From contig OW818645.1 of assembly GCA_942492835.1 (NCBI GenBank), forward strand, positions 930,001 to 994,000: 64,000 nucleotides of DNA, read 5' to 3'. The notes beneath the pieces were generated by a model. The model did not search any database and was not told the DNA's origin. It saw only the letters and a program-made list of their open reading frames with translations. Shown here piece after piece: positions 34,235 through 43,515 of the stretch. This DNA comes from GWB2-37-7 sp942492835. Its GTDB lineage: Bacteria > Bacillota > Clostridia > Lutisporales > Lutisporaceae. Both the position numbers and the translations under genes were made by a program. Numbering within the stretch: position 1 is the stretch's first letter; the number at the start of each line of letters is the position of its first letter.

Positions 34235-35278
34235 TCATAATATTTCTATAGGATAGTCTGTCTTTTCTTTTACTTCACCAACTATAGCACATTCTGTCTT
34301 ATTGCTCTCTAATAACAGCTGCATCAGCTCATTAGCCTTTGCATTAGGTACTGCGAAAAGTAATCCGCCAGAGGTCTGTGGGTCAAACATTATATCCTCA
34401 ATGTGTTGAGCTGGGCTATTCTTAAATAACACCTTACCCTTAAGATGTTTTCTATTATTGTAGGCACCGGCAGGTATAATTCCATCTTTAGCAAGCTCGA
34501 TGCTTTCTCTTATAATAGGCAACAGATCAGACCATATTTCTATAGTGGTATTGCTTCCCTCCGCCATTTCATAAGCATGACCAAGTAAGCCGAAGCCTGT
34601 TATATCAGTACATGCGTTTATTCCTACTTTTGCAGCAGCTAAAGCCGCATCTCGATTGAGGTAAGCCATAGTCTCTATAGCCTTTGCAGCCGCTTTCTTT
34701 GACGCCACATCTGCTTTAACTGCGGTATTAATTATGCCAAGTCCCAAGGGCTTAGTTAATATCAATAAATCACCTGGCTTTGCACCTGAATTGGCAGTTA
34801 TTTTATCTATATCTACCATACCCATTACAGATAGACCAAACTTAGGCTCATCATCCTCTACAGAATGTCCTCCAACAACTATTGCTCCCGCCTCCATTAC
34901 CTTGTCAGCGCCACCTTTTAGAATTTTCGCTAAGACATCAAGCGGCAGACAATTGGGGAAGCATACTATATTCATGGCAGTTATCGGCTTGCCTCCCATG
35001 GCATATACATCGCTTAAGGAGTTAGCCGCAGCTATTTGACCAAACATATATGGATCGTCAACAACGGGAGTAAAAAAGTCTAAGGTTAATATAACCCCTC
35101 TCTTCTCGTCGATTTTATATACTGCAGCATCATCAGAAGTATCTATTCCTACAATTAAATTTTCATCCTCGAATTTTGGTAAATGACACAGAACCTGTGC
35201 CAAGGTCTCAGGACCTATTTTAGCAGCTCAACCGGAGGTCTTAGTCATTTGCGTAAGACGTATATTTTTTTTATCCAT
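34235..35278 (-). CDS. selD: Selenophosphate synthetase SelD, itself a selenoprotein (Sec17)
   Basis: A 347-residue enzyme that makes selenophosphate from selenide and ATP. The start is the ATG at 35278 behind AAAGGAGG. Codon 17 is TGA (35230-35228), located in TSG-U-AAKIG, exactly where most SelD proteins have the catalytic Cys or Sec, so the TGA is read as selenocysteine. A conventional gene call would begin at a later TTG (35203) and lose the active site. Downstream are GIDTSDDAAVYK, SLSDVYAMGG and the GGHS segment. An 11-nt spacer and an AGGTC/GACCT hairpin follow the UGA. Confidence 0.96.
35203..35216 (-). promoter_or_regulatory. Candidate bacterial SECIS hairpin in selD
   Basis: AGGTC and GACCT with a 4-nt loop form a hairpin inside the reading frame, starting 11 nt after the UGA. 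Bacterial SECIS elements lie at this position within the coding region. Confidence 0.6.
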
Positions 35279-35302
35279 AACACTGCCTCCTTTCTATAAA
35301 AA

Positions 35303-35337
35303 AATGATAGACATATTATTCTTTACTGTCTATCATT
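35303..35337 (-). terminator. Terminator-like hairpin before selD
   Basis: An 11-bp stem (35303-35313 with 35327-35337) and a following T-run on the minus strand end just before the selD ribosome-binding site. It probably ends the comEA transcript; it could also attenuate selD. Confidence 0.75.
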
Positions 35338-35415
35338 ATAACATATCAATATTTTAGCCTAAAGTTAAAAATTGTATAACTATAAAAAATGTGAAATATT
35401 TAGTCTGCTATATAT

Positions 35416-36030
35416 TTAATTTACTGTTATTAGACCTTTTATATCATCATATTTCTTATCTCCTATGCCACTTACATTATTTAACTCCTCAATTGACTTG
35501 AAGGCGCCCTTGCTTTTTCTATACTCAATTATCTTATTGGCAATGGAAGGTCCAACTCCGGGAAGTCCATCCAAATCTGTGGCAGTGGCATTATTTATAT
35601 TTATCTTGCCCTTGGTTTTTGGACTAACAACTCCTGTAGTACTTTTTTCTTCGCTTTTTATTTCCTCGCCTTTTTCTGGAACATATATCATATCCGCATC
35701 TGTAAGCTTCTGTGCCATATTTATTGCATTTAAGTCCGCTTTATCTGTAGCCCCTCCTGCTAGACGTATAGCATCCTCTATTCTGGAATCCTTAGAAAGA
35801 GTAATATTTGAAGGAGCTTTGACACTTCCACAAACATAGACTGTAATTAGCTGAGAAACAATTTCTTCCTCAACAGGTTCTTCTTTCTTAGTTTCTATAT
35901 TACTTTCTTCCTCGTTTAGGACAACTTGTGTGTCATATACAGTACTTTTATAAGTAATTCCACATATTATGAGCAGTATTGATAATATTATTACTATATA
36001 TATTTTATAAGCTCTCCAGTAGTAAACCAA
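35416..36030 (-). CDS. comEA: ComEA-family DNA-binding protein
   Basis: A 204-residue membrane-anchored protein. One transmembrane segment lies at about 8-26, an SLBB domain near 60-120 (VYVCGSVKAPSNI), and a C-terminal double helix-hairpin-helix (ININNATATDLDGLPGVGPSIANKIIEYR; LNNVSGIGDKKYDDIKGLI). ComEA binds incoming DNA during natural transformation. Translation begins at a TTG 8 nt after AAGGAGG. Other com genes are not visible here. Confidence 0.9.
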   Translation of the reverse strand: MVYYWRAYKIYIVIILSILLIICGITYKSTVYDTQVVLNEEESNIETKKEEPVEEEIVSQLITVYVCGSVKAPSNITLSKDSRIEDAIRLAGGATDKADLNAINMAQKLTDADMIYVPEKGEEIKSEEKSTTGVVSPKTKGKININNATATDLDGLPGVGPSIANKIIEYRKSKGAFKSIEELNNVSGIGDKKYDDIKGLITVN

Positions 36031-36170
36031 AGTTACCGCCTCCTTAACATGGAAATTATATCATTATCTTTTTTAATATTCAATAACTTATTACTTTGAT
36101 GTTTTTTGCACTTCTTTTTGGTATACTAGATATGTTATATTTTTTAGCCTTAGAATATTGGAGGAGAATA

Positions 36171-37436
36171 ATGAAAAGATTCATAGCAACTTTAGTAGTA
36201 TTGATAGTCTTATTAACAACCGTTTCAACATACGCAGAACCCCCTCAACTTGGAGCTCCATCAGCTATATTAATAGATGCAGAAACTGGCAGAGTATTAT
36301 ATGAAAAAAATGCTGATACAAAACGATATCCAGCAAGTACCACCAAGGTAATGACTGGACTTTTGGCAGCTGAGTACGGAAACCTTGATAAAAATGTCAC
36401 TGCTTCTGCAAATGTAGTGAAAATCGAAAGAGGCAGCAGTCAGATTTATGTCATACCTGGCGAAATACTTACAATGAAGCAGCTTTTATATGCAATGATG
36501 CTGGAATCAGCCAATGATGCTGCCATAGCAATTGCAGAACAAATATCCGGTAGTGTAGACGAGTTTGCAAAAGCTATGAATGAGAAAGCTAAAAGCCTTG
36601 GAGCAGTAAATACAAACTTTGTAAATCCCAATGGTTTACATAATGATAACCACTACACTACAGCAAGAGACCTTGCTTTAATTGCACGTGAAGGAATGAA
36701 AAATCCTATCTTTAGGGAGGCCGTTGGCACTTTTCACTTTGAAATACCCGCTACAAATAAACAAGAGGCAAGACCCTACATTACAAACAGCAACAAACTT
36801 ATATGGACAGTTAAAAATAAATACAAATATGAATATGCTACAGGAATAAAAACGGGATATACATCCATTGCACAGCACTGTCTAGTTGGCGGTGCACATA
36901 AGGATAATATGGAGCTTATTTCAGTAGTGCTAGCAGATGGAAAGGACTTTATGTATCCTGATACAATCGCTTTGTTTGAATATGGCTTTGCTAACTTTAA
37001 AAAGCTTGAGCTTTTAAAGCAAAATATGATTGTTACTACAGTTAATATCAAAAATGGAGATAGAAAGCTTAATTTACTTTCTACTGAGGATTATTCTTTA
37101 GTCGGAAAGCCTGAAGAAATCACACAAATAGAAAAGACAAAGGGCATTAAACTTACAGAAGGCATCAAGGCACCTGTTAAAAAAGGAGATATAATAGGTA
37201 CTGTTTCTTTTATAGTAGATGGCAAAGAACAAAAGAGTGTAAATCTAATTGCAGAAGAAGACGTGCAAAGCATCAGAATAATAGATAAAGCTAAAATAGT
37301 CAGTAAAAAAGTAAAATGGTGGCAGGTGCTCCTGCTATTTATCGTACTATTCCTTATTTGGAGGACAACAGTAACGATAATAAAAGCAAAGCGTAGAAAG
37401 CACAGCATGTTTATATCAAAAAGAAAATATTATTAA
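36171..37436 (+). CDS. D-alanyl-D-alanine carboxypeptidase (S11, DacF/DacA type)
   Basis: A 421-residue exported peptidase that trims peptidoglycan stem peptides. It has an N-terminal signal sequence (MKRFIATLVVLIVLLTTV), the SxxK motif in PASTTKVMT, SAN in ESANDAA, and KTG in GIKTGYT. A C-terminal domain is followed by a membrane anchor (VLLLFIVLFLIW) and a basic tail. The start at 36171 has GGAGGAG upstream; an upstream ATG at 36096 lacks one. It may be the sporulation-linked DacF type, but that is not provable here. Confidence 0.9.
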   Translation: MKRFIATLVVLIVLLTTVSTYAEPPQLGAPSAILIDAETGRVLYEKNADTKRYPASTTKVMTGLLAAEYGNLDKNVTASANVVKIERGSSQIYVIPGEILTMKQLLYAMMLESANDAAIAIAEQISGSVDEFAKAMNEKAKSLGAVNTNFVNPNGLHNDNHYTTARDLALIAREGMKNPIFREAVGTFHFEIPATNKQEARPYITNSNKLIWTVKNKYKYEYATGIKTGYTSIAQHCLVGGAHKDNMELISVVLADGKDFMYPDTIALFEYGFANFKKLELLKQNMIVTTVNIKNGDRKLNLLSTEDYSLVGKPEEITQIEKTKGIKLTEGIKAPVKKGDIIGTVSFIVDGKEQKSVNLIAEEDVQSIRIIDKAKIVSKKVKWWQVLLLFIVLFLIWRTTVTIIKAKRRKHSMFISKRKYY

Positions 37437-37440
37437 ATAA

Positions 37441-37472
37441 AAAAAGCTGATATGTAATAATATCAGCTTTTT
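37441..37472. terminator. Bidirectional terminator
   Basis: A 12-bp stem (37441-37452 with 37461-37472) has A and T runs on each side, between the convergent carboxypeptidase and ridA genes. Confidence 0.9.
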
Positions 37473-37480
37473 TTATTTAC

Positions 37481-37858
37481 TTATATGTAAGCAATAACTT
37501 CTATTTCTATTTGTGCATCCTTGGGCAGTCTAGCTACCTCAACACAGGATCTTGCTGGATACTTACTATTGAAGTATTGTGAATAAACTTCATTGATTTT
37601 TGGAAAGTCATTCATGTTTTTTATGAATACTGTAGTTTTTATCACCTTGTCCAAACTGCTGTTAGCTGATTCCAATAGAGCCTTTAGATTATCCAATGCC
37701 TGTCTGGTTTGCTGTGCTATATCTCCCTCAACTATTTGCATTGTTTCCGGTACTAACGGAAGCATTCCTGAGGTATATATCATATTACCTATTTTTACAG
37801 CCTGTGAATAAGGTCCTATAGCTGCTGGAGCCTTTGTTGTTGAAATTATTTCTTTCAT
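37481..37858 (-). CDS. ridA: RidA-family enamine/imine deaminase
   Basis: A 125-residue YjgF/YER057c/UK114 protein that hydrolyses reactive enamines and imines released by PLP enzymes. The family pattern is clear: APAAIGPYSQAV at 10-21, the catalytic arginine in PARSCVEVARLPKDA near 100-115, and the C-terminal IEIEVIAYI. It lies next to a YheO-type regulator gene on the same strand. Confidence 0.95.
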   Translation of the reverse strand: MKEIISTTKAPAAIGPYSQAVKIGNMIYTSGMLPLVPETMQIVEGDIAQQTRQALDNLKALLESANSSLDKVIKTTVFIKNMNDFPKINEVYSQYFNSKYPARSCVEVARLPKDAQIEIEVIAYI

Positions 37859-37900
37859 TTAAATCTATCCTCCTAATGTTCTTTTATATATGGCAAAGCC

Positions 37901-38554
37901 TTATATATCTACTTTTATTTCATCTAAATAGTTATAGATAGTATATCTAGATACACAAAGTATCTTTGCTACGTAGTCTACAGCTCCCTTTACCTGAAAA
38001 GCACCTTGTCCTTCAACTAATTGTACAACATGCACCTTTTCTTCCTTTGTCATGAATCCTACAGGCTTGCCCATAGACTCCACAGTTTTATCAACAATTC
38101 TAGTTAAAACTTCATGTATCGCATCCCCTTGAGATGAACTCTCAGCATCTAAATATTGAGCATCATCATTTATATTAATAAATTCGCTTAAAATATTCTT
38201 AATTACTGTAAGCTCTGATATATCAAAGTTTATACAAAGAAATCCTATAAGGTCACCCTTGTCGTCCTTTATATACATAGAAGTTGATTTTAGTATTCTT
38301 CCATCCTTTGTTTTTTTAAGATAGTTAAGCTTATTGTTGTCAAAGCAACCCCTCTTAAGGTCTGCTAATCCGTATTCGCTCATGGGTCCCCCAACTATTC
38401 TATTAGTTACATGACCATTTGAAATTGCAACAATAGAGCTTTCCGGATTTCTTACATCGTGCAGTACCACCTCACAGTTTTTGCCGAAGGTATTTGCTAT
38501 GCCCTCAACTATGGGTATCATGTTTTTAAGAATTGGATGTATGTCTTCGTGCAT
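37901..38554 (-). CDS. YheO/DauR-type PAS-HTH transcriptional regulator
   Basis: A protein of about 217 residues with an N-terminal YheO-like PAS domain (CEVVLHDVRNPESSIVAISNGHVTNR) and a C-terminal helix-turn-helix (VDYVAKILCVSRYTIYNYLDEI). Members such as DauR regulate amino acid catabolism. Three consecutive ATG codons lie 2, 5 and 8 nt after AGGAGG; I chose the last (38554), but 38557 is equally possible. Adjacent ridA fits a role in amino acid metabolism. Confidence 0.87.
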   Translation of the reverse strand: MHEDIHPILKNMIPIVEGIANTFGKNCEVVLHDVRNPESSIVAISNGHVTNRIVGGPMSEYGLADLKRGCFDNNKLNYLKKTKDGRILKSTSMYIKDDKGDLIGFLCINFDISELTVIKNILSEFININDDAQYLDAESSSQGDAIHEVLTRIVDKTVESMGKPVGFMTKEEKVHVVQLVEGQGAFQVKGAVDYVAKILCVSRYTIYNYLDEIKVDI

Positions 38555-38578
38555 CATCATACCCTCCTATAGTACTAA

Positions 38579-38935
38579 TTAATCTTCATTTTCAACTGGT
38601 ATGTCTTTTGCATCAACCCAAATTCTTTCTAAATTATAAAATTCTCTCTCTTCAGTGTGAAACAAATGAATTACTACATAATTAAAATCCATCAATATCC
38701 ATCTTCCACCTCTGAAGCCTTCTTTATGGTATAGCTTATAGCCGGCTAACTGCATTTTTTCCTCTAGCTCGTCTGCCATTGCTTGAACCTGTGTGGTAGA
38801 AGTACCAGTTGCTATTATAAAGTGATCGGACAAAGTAGATATCTCATGGATATCTAGTAAACGTATATCTTTTGCTTTCTTTTCCTTTAGCAGTTCTACT
38901 GCTTTGTTGGCTATTTCTCTTGAAATTTCGTACAA
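38579..38935 (-). CDS. rsfS: Ribosomal silencing factor RsfS
   Basis: A 118-residue protein that binds L14 and blocks subunit joining when nutrients are low. The RsfS pattern is complete: KKAKDIRLLDI, STLSDHFIIATGTSTTQVQAMADELEEKM, GGRWILMDFNYVVIHLFHTEEREFYNLERIW. Translation starts with a TTG, 6 nt after AGGAGGG. It is the last gene of the nadD-yqeK-LCP-rsfS group, a common clostridial order. Confidence 0.96.
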   Translation of the reverse strand: MYEISREIANKAVELLKEKKAKDIRLLDIHEISTLSDHFIIATGTSTTQVQAMADELEEKMQLAGYKLYHKEGFRGGRWILMDFNYVVIHLFHTEEREFYNLERIWVDAKDIPVENED

Positions 38936-38946
38936 AAGTATCCCTC

Positions 38947-40191
38947 CTATTGTTTTCTGTCGTTGCCTATAATAATAGTTATATCATAAAAATAGTTTAA
39001 GTCTATATCCGAATCAGTAATACTGATTCCTGTTTCACTTGCTAATTTCTCCAGCTTGTTCTTATCGCCTTTTCTGTCTATAACTCTAGAGTAGTTATAG
39101 ATTAAATCATCGGTATCTCCAATTTTTGCTACTACATATCCCTTTTGCTCAAGATCATTTTTCATTGCAGCCGCAAGTCCCTTGGTTTTTGTACTGTTTA
39201 AAACTTCAATTTTTATTTCATTTTTTATTATACTTGTATTTTCTTGTATATTTGATATTGTAGAAGCATCTTGACTATTCTCTTTATTTGCAATTCCAAG
39301 ATCTTGACTCATAGTTGTCATCATTTCATCAAGCTTTTCTTCATCATGTATAAAATAAGCTACCCCATTTTTATAGTCCGGCTCTCCAGGTAATGTATAC
39401 ATTTTTATATTATTCACATCTAAGCTGCCAATATCTAACATGTACTGACCTATCTCATTTTGTTCAAGATTAGTCTTTGTGTTTTCTATCATTGTAGTTA
39501 TCAAGCTTGGTGCTTTTAATATAATAGAAGGGCTTGTAAGCTTCTTAATAAAGGCTTTTGCAAATTCCTGTTGTGCTTTTATTCTTCCTAAATCCTGATC
39601 AGCATAACCAGATCTATATCTAAGAAATTGTAGAGCCTTTTCCCCCTTAAGAATCTGTAATCCAGGCTTAATGTGTATATGCAAATCTTGAGCAGGATCA
39701 TCATAATCCATTTGCTGGGGCACATTAATTTTTACTCCACCCAAAATATCTACAATTTTTTCTACTCCCTTAAAGTCTACCTTAACATAGTGATGTATAG
39801 GGATATCCAGTAGATTACCTACCGTTTTCATAGCAAGAGCGGTGCCTCCCTTTTTTCCTATGGCTGAATTTACTTTTTCAAAGCCATACTCAGGTATTTC
39901 CACTCTAGTATCACGCGGTATAGATATAATAGCCACTTGATGAGTTTTCTTATTATATCTGGCAACCATAATAGTGTCTGACCTTGCTTCATCCACACCA
40001 AGCAGTAAGGTATTTACTACGATATCTCCCTCAGCTTCAGGAGGAATCAGATCAGGCTGCTCATTTAAACTATTCTCAAAATCCTTATCCTGTAAGCTTT
40101 GTCCTGTATTATTTAAAACTAAATAGCCACCTCCAAAAATAAAGATAAAAACTATAAATGATGCTGCAAATATTATTATATATCGTTTCAA
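38947..40191 (-). CDS. LytR-CpsA-Psr (LCP) family cell-wall glycopolymer ligase
   Basis: A 414-residue membrane-anchored enzyme. A transmembrane helix lies at about 3-26. The LCP domain shows NTLLLGVDEARSDTIMVARY, SIPRDTRVEIP and LQFLRYRSGYADQDLGRIKAQQEF, with the catalytic Arg/Asp residues. A C-terminal LytR_C domain follows (IEVLNSTKTKGLAAAMKNDLEQKGY). It transfers undecaprenyl-linked polymers to peptidoglycan. Its start overlaps yqeK by 4 bp. Confidence 0.92.
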   Translation of the reverse strand: MKRYIIIFAASFIVFIFIFGGGYLVLNNTGQSLQDKDFENSLNEQPDLIPPEAEGDIVVNTLLLGVDEARSDTIMVARYNKKTHQVAIISIPRDTRVEIPEYGFEKVNSAIGKKGGTALAMKTVGNLLDIPIHHYVKVDFKGVEKIVDILGGVKINVPQQMDYDDPAQDLHIHIKPGLQILKGEKALQFLRYRSGYADQDLGRIKAQQEFAKAFIKKLTSPSIILKAPSLITTMIENTKTNLEQNEIGQYMLDIGSLDVNNIKMYTLPGEPDYKNGVAYFIHDEEKLDEMMTTMSQDLGIANKENSQDASTISNIQENTSIIKNEIKIEVLNSTKTKGLAAAMKNDLEQKGYVVAKIGDTDDLIYNYSRVIDRKGDKNKLEKLASETGISITDSDIDLNYFYDITIIIGNDRKQ

Positions 40192-40781
40192 GTTAATTTA
40201 CCCCATTTCTTATTCTGCAAGTCAGTTATAATAAAATTTCTTGCATAAACAGTATTAGGATGTATCATAGCCTTCTTTCCTATTAAGAATCTAATTGATG
40301 AATCAAAAGCCGCTATCAGTGCTTCATCTAAATCATACTTTGAAAGCTGTCTAATATTTTCTATTCCTGGAAAACTTCTTGATGGTTCAATAACATCAGA
40401 TAAAAAAATTATCTTTTCTAAAAGTGTCATGGCTTCTTTGCCAGTTGTATGATACTTTACAGCAGTAATTATTACCTCATCATCTATCCTAAATTTTTGT
40501 CTTATTACATGTTCCGCTGAATAACCATGTAATAGCTCTTTATTACTGTAAATTAATGAATCTACCTCTGTGCCTAACTCCTTTAACATGGACTGTTGTA
40601 AAGCCAGATCAATCTCACGGGTACAGTCATGTACAATTCCTGCTATGTAAGCTCTATGTGGGTCTTCGCTAAAAATATTTGCTAGCTCAAAAGCTGTCTC
40701 AGCAGTATTCAAGCAATGCTTAAATCGTTTATCTGATAAATTAAGTTTAAGATAATCCTTTATTTCCTCAAGTTCTATCAA
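40188..40781 (-). CDS. yqeK: YqeK-type HD phosphohydrolase (Ap4A hydrolase)
   Basis: A 197-residue HD-domain protein. Metal-binding residues are visible in RFKHCLNTAETA, AGIVHDCTRE, LLHGYSAEHV, YHTTGKEAM and FLSDVIEPSR. This family hydrolyses diadenosine tetraphosphate symmetrically. It lies directly after nadD, its usual neighbour, and overlaps the LCP gene by 4 bp. Confidence 0.94.
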   Translation of the reverse strand: MIELEEIKDYLKLNLSDKRFKHCLNTAETAFELANIFSEDPHRAYIAGIVHDCTREIDLALQQSMLKELGTEVDSLIYSNKELLHGYSAEHVIRQKFRIDDEVIITAVKYHTTGKEAMTLLEKIIFLSDVIEPSRSFPGIENIRQLSKYDLDEALIAAFDSSIRFLIGKKAMIHPNTVYARNFIITDLQNKKWGKLT

Positions 40782-40785
40782 AATA

Positions 40786-41421
40786 CTACTCCTTATAAAG
40801 CTTGTTCTTATAGATATATTGTTCTATGCTTTCCGGTACCAGATATTTTATTGAGCGCCCTTCTTTAACTCGTTTTCTTATATCAGTTGATGATATGTTG
40901 AGTCCAGGCACATCAATGCTGTATAGTCTGCTATTATATTTCGACTCTAAATATTCCAGTTTTTGTTCCAGCTTCGATTTATCATATCCAGGTCTTGTGA
41001 CTGCCACAAAGCTGCAAAGCTTAAGCAGCTCCTCCACTTTATACCATGTTTCTACCTCTAATATTGCATCTGCTCCTGTTATAAAAAGCAGCTCAACATT
41101 GTCGCTATAGTAGTCCAATAGCTGCTTTACAGTATCTAGTGTATATGTATATCCATTTCTACTTATTTCAATGTTTGATACTTCAAAATTTGGATTTGAG
41201 TTAACTGCCATAACAGTCATGGTATAGCGATGTATAGTATCAGTTAATGTACGCATCCTTTTATGTGGTGGATTACCAGATGGTATAAAAATAATTTTGT
41301 CACAATGCAACTCTTCTTTTACTGCTTCTGCAGCTGCTAAATGTCCAAAATGTATTGGGTCAAAAGTGCCGCCCATTATGGCATAACGCAGTTTATTCGA
41401 CATCTTTTCTATGTTATTCAT
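40786..41421 (-). CDS. nadD: Nicotinate-nucleotide adenylyltransferase NadD
   Basis: A 211-residue nucleotidyltransferase for NAD synthesis. It has the MGGTFDPIHFGHL signature near residues 16-28, IPSGNPPHKR, and the C-terminal ISSTDIRKRV motif that binds ATP. The ATG follows AAGAGG by 7 nt. It heads the nadD-yqeK-LCP-rsfS group. Confidence 0.96.
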   Translation of the reverse strand: MNNIEKMSNKLRYAIMGGTFDPIHFGHLAAAEAVKEELHCDKIIFIPSGNPPHKRMRTLTDTIHRYTMTVMAVNSNPNFEVSNIEISRNGYTYTLDTVKQLLDYYSDNVELLFITGADAILEVETWYKVEELLKLCSFVAVTRPGYDKSKLEQKLEYLESKYNSRLYSIDVPGLNISSTDIRKRVKEGRSIKYLVPESIEQYIYKNKLYKE

Positions 41422-41537
41422 TTTATACCTCTTAAAAATGCATAATATTATAGTTATTATACACTATTCACATCACAATTAAAAGCGCAATGAAAAATCG
41501 GATATACTTTATATTCATAATCTATTCAAAAAGAAAA

Positions 41538-41570
41538 GAAGATTAATACTCATAAAGAATAATAATCTTC
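41538..41570 (-). terminator. Terminator after yhbY
   Basis: An 8-bp stem (41538-41545 with 41563-41570) and a T-rich tract on the minus strand lie about 65 bp beyond the yhbY stop. Confidence 0.6.
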
Positions 41571-41634
41571 GTTTTATTTTCACATGCTATCTTATTTACT
41601 TTGATTTTATTTTTCACAGATTTGTATGACTTTT

Positions 41635-41922
41635 TTAAAGCACTATTTGTGGGTTTTCTTGTGATTCTCTATAGAGAATAAACTTCCCTCCGATTACTTG
41701 AACTATATCAGCTTCAAGGCGCTCAGCAATAACTTGAGCCGCTTCTCTTGGCTCTTCTAAGCTGTTATTTAAAATCTTTAGCTTTATAAGCTCTCTAGCC
41801 TCTAAAACTGTATTAATTTCTTCTATCATGATTTCAGTTACTCCACCCTTTCCAATTAAGAAAATAGGTTCTAAAGTATTACCTAGACCTCGCAGATATG
41901 CTCTTTGCTTACTAGTCAGCAT
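41635..41922 (-). CDS. yhbY: YhbY-family ribosome assembly RNA-binding protein
   Basis: A 95-residue CRM-domain protein that associates with pre-50S particles. It shows LTSKQRAYLRGLGNTLEPIFLIGKGG, with the GKGG loop, and ends with GGKFILYRES. It lies downstream of obgE, a common arrangement for ribosome-assembly genes. Confidence 0.95.
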   Translation of the reverse strand: MLTSKQRAYLRGLGNTLEPIFLIGKGGVTEIMIEEINTVLEARELIKLKILNNSLEEPREAAQVIAERLEADIVQVIGGKFILYRESQENPQIVL

Positions 41923-41989
41923 TTAAATCACTCCTATTCTATTATGTATATATGTTTTTCTCTTTTATTAAATTTAATCCTATGATATT

Positions 41990-42032
41990 AATAATATATA
42001 AGACAGACCATAGGTCTGTCTTATATATTATT
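41990..42032. terminator. 43-bp palindrome covering the stop codon of a small gene
   Basis: Perfect 20-bp arms (41990-42009 and 42013-42032) flank a 3-nt loop. The stop codon of the 61-residue gene (42030-42028) is inside the 3' arm. It is probably the terminator of the obgE group, unusually long and overlapping coding sequence. Confidence 0.7.
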
Positions 42033-42213
42033 CTTCTACTTCTTGTCTTGTTTTACGTCGATGAGTCTCGTAGTCGGGATCGCCCTTTTTCCAGCCACTT
42101 CTACTTTTTTCCGTGTTGTTAACATAATTTTCATTGATAACAATCTCGTTTTTATCTAAGCAAAAGTATGTAGCTGTATTCTCTTTACAGTTGTCACAAT
42201 GCATGCAGCTCAT
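42028..42213 (-). CDS. Small cysteine-rich protein, function unknown
   Basis: A 61-residue protein with an N-terminal Cys cluster (MSCMHCDNCKEN, then CLDKN) that could bind a metal, and a charged C-terminus (SRSGWKKGDPDYETHRRKTRQ). No family is recognised with confidence. GGAGG lies 13 nt before the ATG, a long spacing. It sits 24 bp after obgE and is probably cotranscribed. Confidence 0.6.
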   Translation of the reverse strand: MSCMHCDNCKENTATYFCLDKNEIVINENYVNNTEKSRSGWKKGDPDYETHRRKTRQEVEE

Positions 42214-42237
42214 TTCTAGTCTTTGACCTCCAGTTCC

Positions 42238-43515
42238 TTAATCAAAGTATTCGAATTCTAAATCATACATCTTTACCGTGTCTCCGTCTTGAACTCCAAA
42301 ACGCTTTAACTCATCAACTATACCCCGTTTTCTAAGCACCTTTTGAAAGTATTTAATTGAATCGCTGTCATCCATGTTAACAGAGGATAGTAGATAGTCG
42401 ATAAAATCACCCTCTACAATAAACACTCCATTTTCAACTCTGACATTAAAGGTTTTTTGTTCTGTAGTCTTATCATACAACAATTCTTCAATTTCTTCAA
42501 CAGGTTCTTGTATATCCTTATACTGTTCAAGTAAATTAAATGCTCTATCCATTAAAAGGTCTATTCCTTGCCTTGTAGCAGCAGATATTTTGAAGGTTTC
42601 ATAGCCTTGAGCTTCTAATAATTCTTTAACTTTTAGATAGTTTTCCTCTGCTCCTGGTAAATCCATTTTGTTGCATGCTACTAATTGTGGTTTGGTTGCA
42701 AGCTTTTGACTATACAAATTTAACTCTTCATTTATTTTATGGAAATCCTCCATAGGATCACGGCCTTCAATGCCTGAGACATCTATAATATGTATTAGTA
42801 CCTTGGTTCTCTCTACGTGGCGAAGAAAATCGTGACCAAGTCCTACTCCTGTATGTGCTCCTTCAATAATTCCTGGTATATCAGCCAGTACAAAGCTACG
42901 ACTACCACCTAAATCTACCACTCCTAAATTAGGAACCAGTGTAGTAAAATGATAGTTAGCAATCTTAGGCTTTGCAGATGTAACCATAGACAGTAAAGTT
43001 GACTTTCCTACATTAGGAAAACCCACTAAGCCTATATCCGCTATAAGCTTAAGCTCCAGCTCAACTTCTCGTTCATTACCCTTTTCTCCTGGCTGAGCAA
43101 ACCTAGGTGCTTGTCTTGTAGGTGTCGCAAAGTGCTGATTACCTTGTCCTCCTCGACCACCCCTTGCAGCAATGAATTTTTCTCCAAGCTCTCTAAGGTC
43201 TGCTATCGCCTTTCCGGTTTCTACATCTCTTATTATTGTGCCTGCAGGTACTTTTATGTATAGATGTTGTCCACTTTTCCCAAAGGAATTTCCTGACATA
43301 CCAGCTTCTCCGTTTTCTGCAACGTGCTTTCGTCTATATCTGAAATCCATAAGAGTTCTCATGTTCTCATCTACTATAAATATTACATTGCCTCCTGCTC
43401 CACCATCGCCACCATCAGGTCCGCCGTTGGGAACGTATTTCTCTCTTCTAAAGGATATTTTGCCATCTCCACCGTCGCCAGCCTTAATAAATATTTTGGC
43501 TTTATCAACAAACAT
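42238..43515 (-). CDS. obgE: GTPase Obg/CgtA
   Basis: A 425-residue ribosome-assembly GTPase. The glycine-rich Obg fold covers residues 1-158 (AGDGGDGKISFRREK; GGPDGGDGGAGGNV). The G domain follows (GFPNVGKST, DIPGIIEGA, NKMDLP). The OCT domain of Gram-positive Obg closes the protein (about 345-425). It lies between ribosomal protein genes rpmA/rplU and yhbY, a classic order. Confidence 0.97.
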   Translation of the reverse strand: MFVDKAKIFIKAGDGGDGKISFRREKYVPNGGPDGGDGGAGGNVIFIVDENMRTLMDFRYRRKHVAENGEAGMSGNSFGKSGQHLYIKVPAGTIIRDVETGKAIADLRELGEKFIAARGGRGGQGNQHFATPTRQAPRFAQPGEKGNEREVELELKLIADIGLVGFPNVGKSTLLSMVTSAKPKIANYHFTTLVPNLGVVDLGGSRSFVLADIPGIIEGAHTGVGLGHDFLRHVERTKVLIHIIDVSGIEGRDPMEDFHKINEELNLYSQKLATKPQLVACNKMDLPGAEENYLKVKELLEAQGYETFKISAATRQGIDLLMDRAFNLLEQYKDIQEPVEEIEELLYDKTTEQKTFNVRVENGVFIVEGDFIDYLLSSVNMDDSDSIKYFQKVLRKRGIVDELKRFGVQDGDTVKMYDLEFEYFD

